From the NCBI GenBank assembly GCA_023271515.1, contig JALPXQ010000026.1, positions 1 through 15,519 on the forward strand: a stretch of 15,519 nt of DNA, given 5' to 3'. The notes below the pieces were generated by a model, which saw nothing but the letters and a program-made list of their open reading frames with translations, searched no databases and was not told the origin of the DNA. A program made the translations under genes and the position numbers. Source of the DNA: Dehalococcoidia bacterium. GTDB taxonomy: Bacteria > Chloroflexota > Dehalococcoidia > SZUA-161 > SpSt-899. Below are positions 14,065-15,519 of this stretch, piece after piece (position 1 is the first letter of the stretch; each line of letters begins with the position of its first letter).

Positions 14065-14197
14065 AGTCGAGTCAAGAGTCAAGGGTCTAGAGTCTAAAGT
14101 CTAGAGTTATAGGGTCGGGAGTCAAAAGTCAAGGGTCGACAGTCAAGAGTCAACAGTCAACAGTCGAATGGAGGAGGACTCTAGACTGTAGACTCCA
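14065..14197. repeat. Heptamer array (agtcaag type) with inverted copies
   Basis: The trinucleotide gtc (or gtt) recurs at 14071, 14078, 14085, 14092, 14099, 14106, 14114, 14121, 14128, 14135, 14142, 14149, 14156 and 14163. All steps are 7 except one of 8. Units are near agtcaag, agtctag or agtcaac. After an 8-base break, three units in the opposite orientation follow (gactcta, gactgta, gactcca; 14177-14197), so agtctagag at 14098-14106 can pair with ctctagact near 14179-14187. On the minus strand units read CTTGACT, resembling -35 hexamers, and the odd unit gives TATAAC (14106-14111), a possible -10 for the tRNA with a short 15-bp spacer. It fills the gap between metK and the tRNA. Confidence 0.8.
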
Positions 14198-14210
14198 GGC
14201 TCGTGACGCT

Positions 14211-15422
14211 TTAGAGTCCGGCTTCAGCCCTCAGAATATCGGCCTTATCAATCCTCTCCCATGGAGCCTCTATATCATCGCGCCCAAAGTGCCCATATGC
14301 CGCTGTTGCCTTATAGATAGGACGTCGCAACTGAAGGGTTTCGATAATGGCCGCCGGACGAAGATCGAAGTGTTTCTGAATAAGGTCATAGATGATGTCT
14401 TCATCCACTTTGGCAGTCCCGAAGGTCTCGAGAGAGACCGAAAGCGGGCGGGCAACCCCGATGGAATAGGCTACCTGAAGCTCGAGGCGATCAGCCAGGC
14501 CGGCAGCCACAACGTTCTTAGCGATGTAGCGAGCCATATATGCGGCAGAACGATCCACCTTGGTAGGATCCTTGCCAGAGAAGCATCCCCCGCCATGTCG
14601 GGCCAGTCCGCCGTAGGTATCAACCAGAATCTTGCGGCCGGTGAGCCCGGTATCCCCCATTGGGCCGCCGACGATGAATCTCCCGGTGGCATTTATGAAA
14701 TACCTGGTGCCGCTATCCAGAAGCCAACCGGGGACCACTGGCTTTACGACTTTCTCGATGATGTCTTCCCGAATCACCCTGGAGGCAGTGGCATTATCGT
14801 GCTGAGCGGCGATAACTATAGCATCGATCCTTTTTGGCACGCCGTATTCATACTCCACTGTAACCTGCGACTTCCCGTCGGGCCTGAGATAGGGGGGATT
14901 TTTGTCCTTTCTAGCCCTGGCCAGTTGTTTCGTGAGCTTGTGAGCCAGGGAAATCGTCAACGGCATGAATTCCGGGGTCTCATTGCAGGCAAAGCCTACC
15001 ATCATTCCCTGATCACCCGCACCGAGCGCGTCCCTGTGGTTATCCGTCCGGCCTCTCTCCTTAACCTCCAGCGATTCATCAACCCCCAGGGCGATATCGG
15101 GCGACTGCTCTTTAATGGAAATCATCACCCCACAGGTTTCGTGGTCGAAACCATATTTTGCCCGGGTGTAGCCTACCTCGCGTATGGTCTCCCTAACGAT
15201 TTGAGGGATTTCGACATAGCAATCGGTGGTGATCTCTCCCATTACCACCACTATGCCGGTGGTTGCCATCACCTCGCAGGCAACTCTGGCAAATGGATCC
15301 TTGGCTAGAATGGCATCCAGAATAGCATCCGCAATCAGGTCGCAAAGCTTATCCGGATGCCCCTCGGTGACCGATTCCGACGTCACCAGGGCTGACCTGG
15401 AATTCATAAAGGTTAGACTCAT
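14211..15422 (-). CDS. metK: S-adenosylmethionine synthetase
   Basis: A 403-residue methionine adenosyltransferase making S-adenosylmethionine from methionine and ATP in the cytoplasm. Signatures are TSESVTEGHPDK (His22), the loop GAGDQG (134-139), DTYGGLARHGGGCFSGKDP (268-286) and KVDRSAAY. The length matches bacterial MetK. The ATG at 15422 has GGAGGAGG about nine bases upstream; a second ATG at 15407 is less well placed. It supplies the cofactor for the radical SAM protein and the DNA methyltransferase in this window, though that link is general metabolism. Its 5' leader contains two hairpins, and the 3' side runs into a heptamer array. Confidence 0.97.
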   Translation of the reverse strand: MSLTFMNSRSALVTSESVTEGHPDKLCDLIADAILDAILAKDPFARVACEVMATTGIVVVMGEITTDCYVEIPQIVRETIREVGYTRAKYGFDHETCGVMISIKEQSPDIALGVDESLEVKERGRTDNHRDALGAGDQGMMVGFACNETPEFMPLTISLAHKLTKQLARARKDKNPPYLRPDGKSQVTVEYEYGVPKRIDAIVIAAQHDNATASRVIREDIIEKVVKPVVPGWLLDSGTRYFINATGRFIVGGPMGDTGLTGRKILVDTYGGLARHGGGCFSGKDPTKVDRSAAYMARYIAKNVVAAGLADRLELQVAYSIGVARPLSVSLETFGTAKVDEDIIYDLIQKHFDLRPAAIIETLQLRRPIYKATAAYGHFGRDDIEAPWERIDKADILRAEAGL

Positions 15423-15449
15423 CTCTTATTGCCTCCTCCGTCAAGATCA

Positions 15450-15503
15450 TCAGGGGGATTCTCCCCCTGAAACCCCCTAAACTTGTCCCTGCGAAGGCAG
15501 GGA
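15450..15503. repeat. Two hairpins in the metK 5' leader
   Basis: Hairpin one: tcaggggga/tccccctga, 9 perfect bp with a 3-base loop (15450-15470). Hairpin two: tccctgc/gcaggga, 7 perfect bp with loop gaag (15486-15503). They lie 28 to 81 bases upstream of the metK ATG. No T-tract follows on the minus strand and no known SAM riboswitch core is recognisable, so dispersed palindromic repeats are the simplest reading. Confidence 0.5.
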
Positions 15504-15519
15504 TGCGGGGAGCGATTAT

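Noticed and set aside
14289..15308. Long plus-strand open frame (339 codons) opposite metK
   Set aside because: It lies wholly antisense to a full-length, motif-complete metK and its product has no recognisable family features.
15423..15519. SAM riboswitch upstream of metK
   Set aside because: Two simple hairpins only; no recognisable conserved core of any SAM riboswitch class and no terminator-type hairpin with a T-tract.

Overview
The window looks like a bacterial chromosome segment. The host genes (dnaX, ybaB, ybeY, sucC, sucD, metK) are GC-moderate to GC-rich and all lie on the minus strand, with several non-ATG starts (GTG, TTG). The style of DnaX and MetK and the many short palindromic and heptameric intergenic repeats resemble uncultivated Chloroflexota (Dehalococcoidia-type) genomes. 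That placement is an impression from the proteins, not a computed classification. Transcription runs from high to low coordinates throughout.

Layout in transcription order. metK (15422-14211) is followed by an array of degenerate 7-bp repeats and then tRNA-Ser(UGA). Next comes a compact run of sucC, sucD, ybeY and a radical SAM gene with very small gaps. An AT-rich island (10379-7060) follows, carrying a DNA methyltransferase and two different PD-(D/E)XK-type nucleases: a probable restriction-modification system inserted between host genes. A 34-codon ORF bridges to dnaX and ybaB, the usual pair, but recR does not follow. A gene-free repeat island (4449-5001) comes next. It holds heptamer arrays in opposite orientation at its two ends, a 23-bp tandem repeat and a hairpin. 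A near-consensus sigma70-type promoter then drives an overlapping three-gene operon (AbrB-type regulator, small Cys-rich protein, polytopic membrane protein), followed by a secreted or lipoprotein alpha/beta hydrolase. The last part is a hairpin-rich spacer and a decayed DDE transposase.

How the genes fit together. SucCD interconverts succinyl-CoA and succinate with nucleotide phosphorylation. YbeY matures rRNA. MetK makes S-adenosylmethionine, which both the radical SAM protein and the DNA methyltransferase use. DnaX and YbaB belong to replication and nucleoid functions.

The most unusual points are: (1) a run of six G at the end of the methyltransferase gene, where one extra G, or a -1 slip, would fuse the methyltransferase to the downstream nuclease in one open frame; (2) the overlapping AbrB / Cys-rich / membrane-protein operon; (3) two independent heptamer arrays, each paired with inverted copies; (4) a compact two-hairpin element closed by an outer stem near 1787-1842. 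No CRISPR array, rRNA or plus-strand gene was found.
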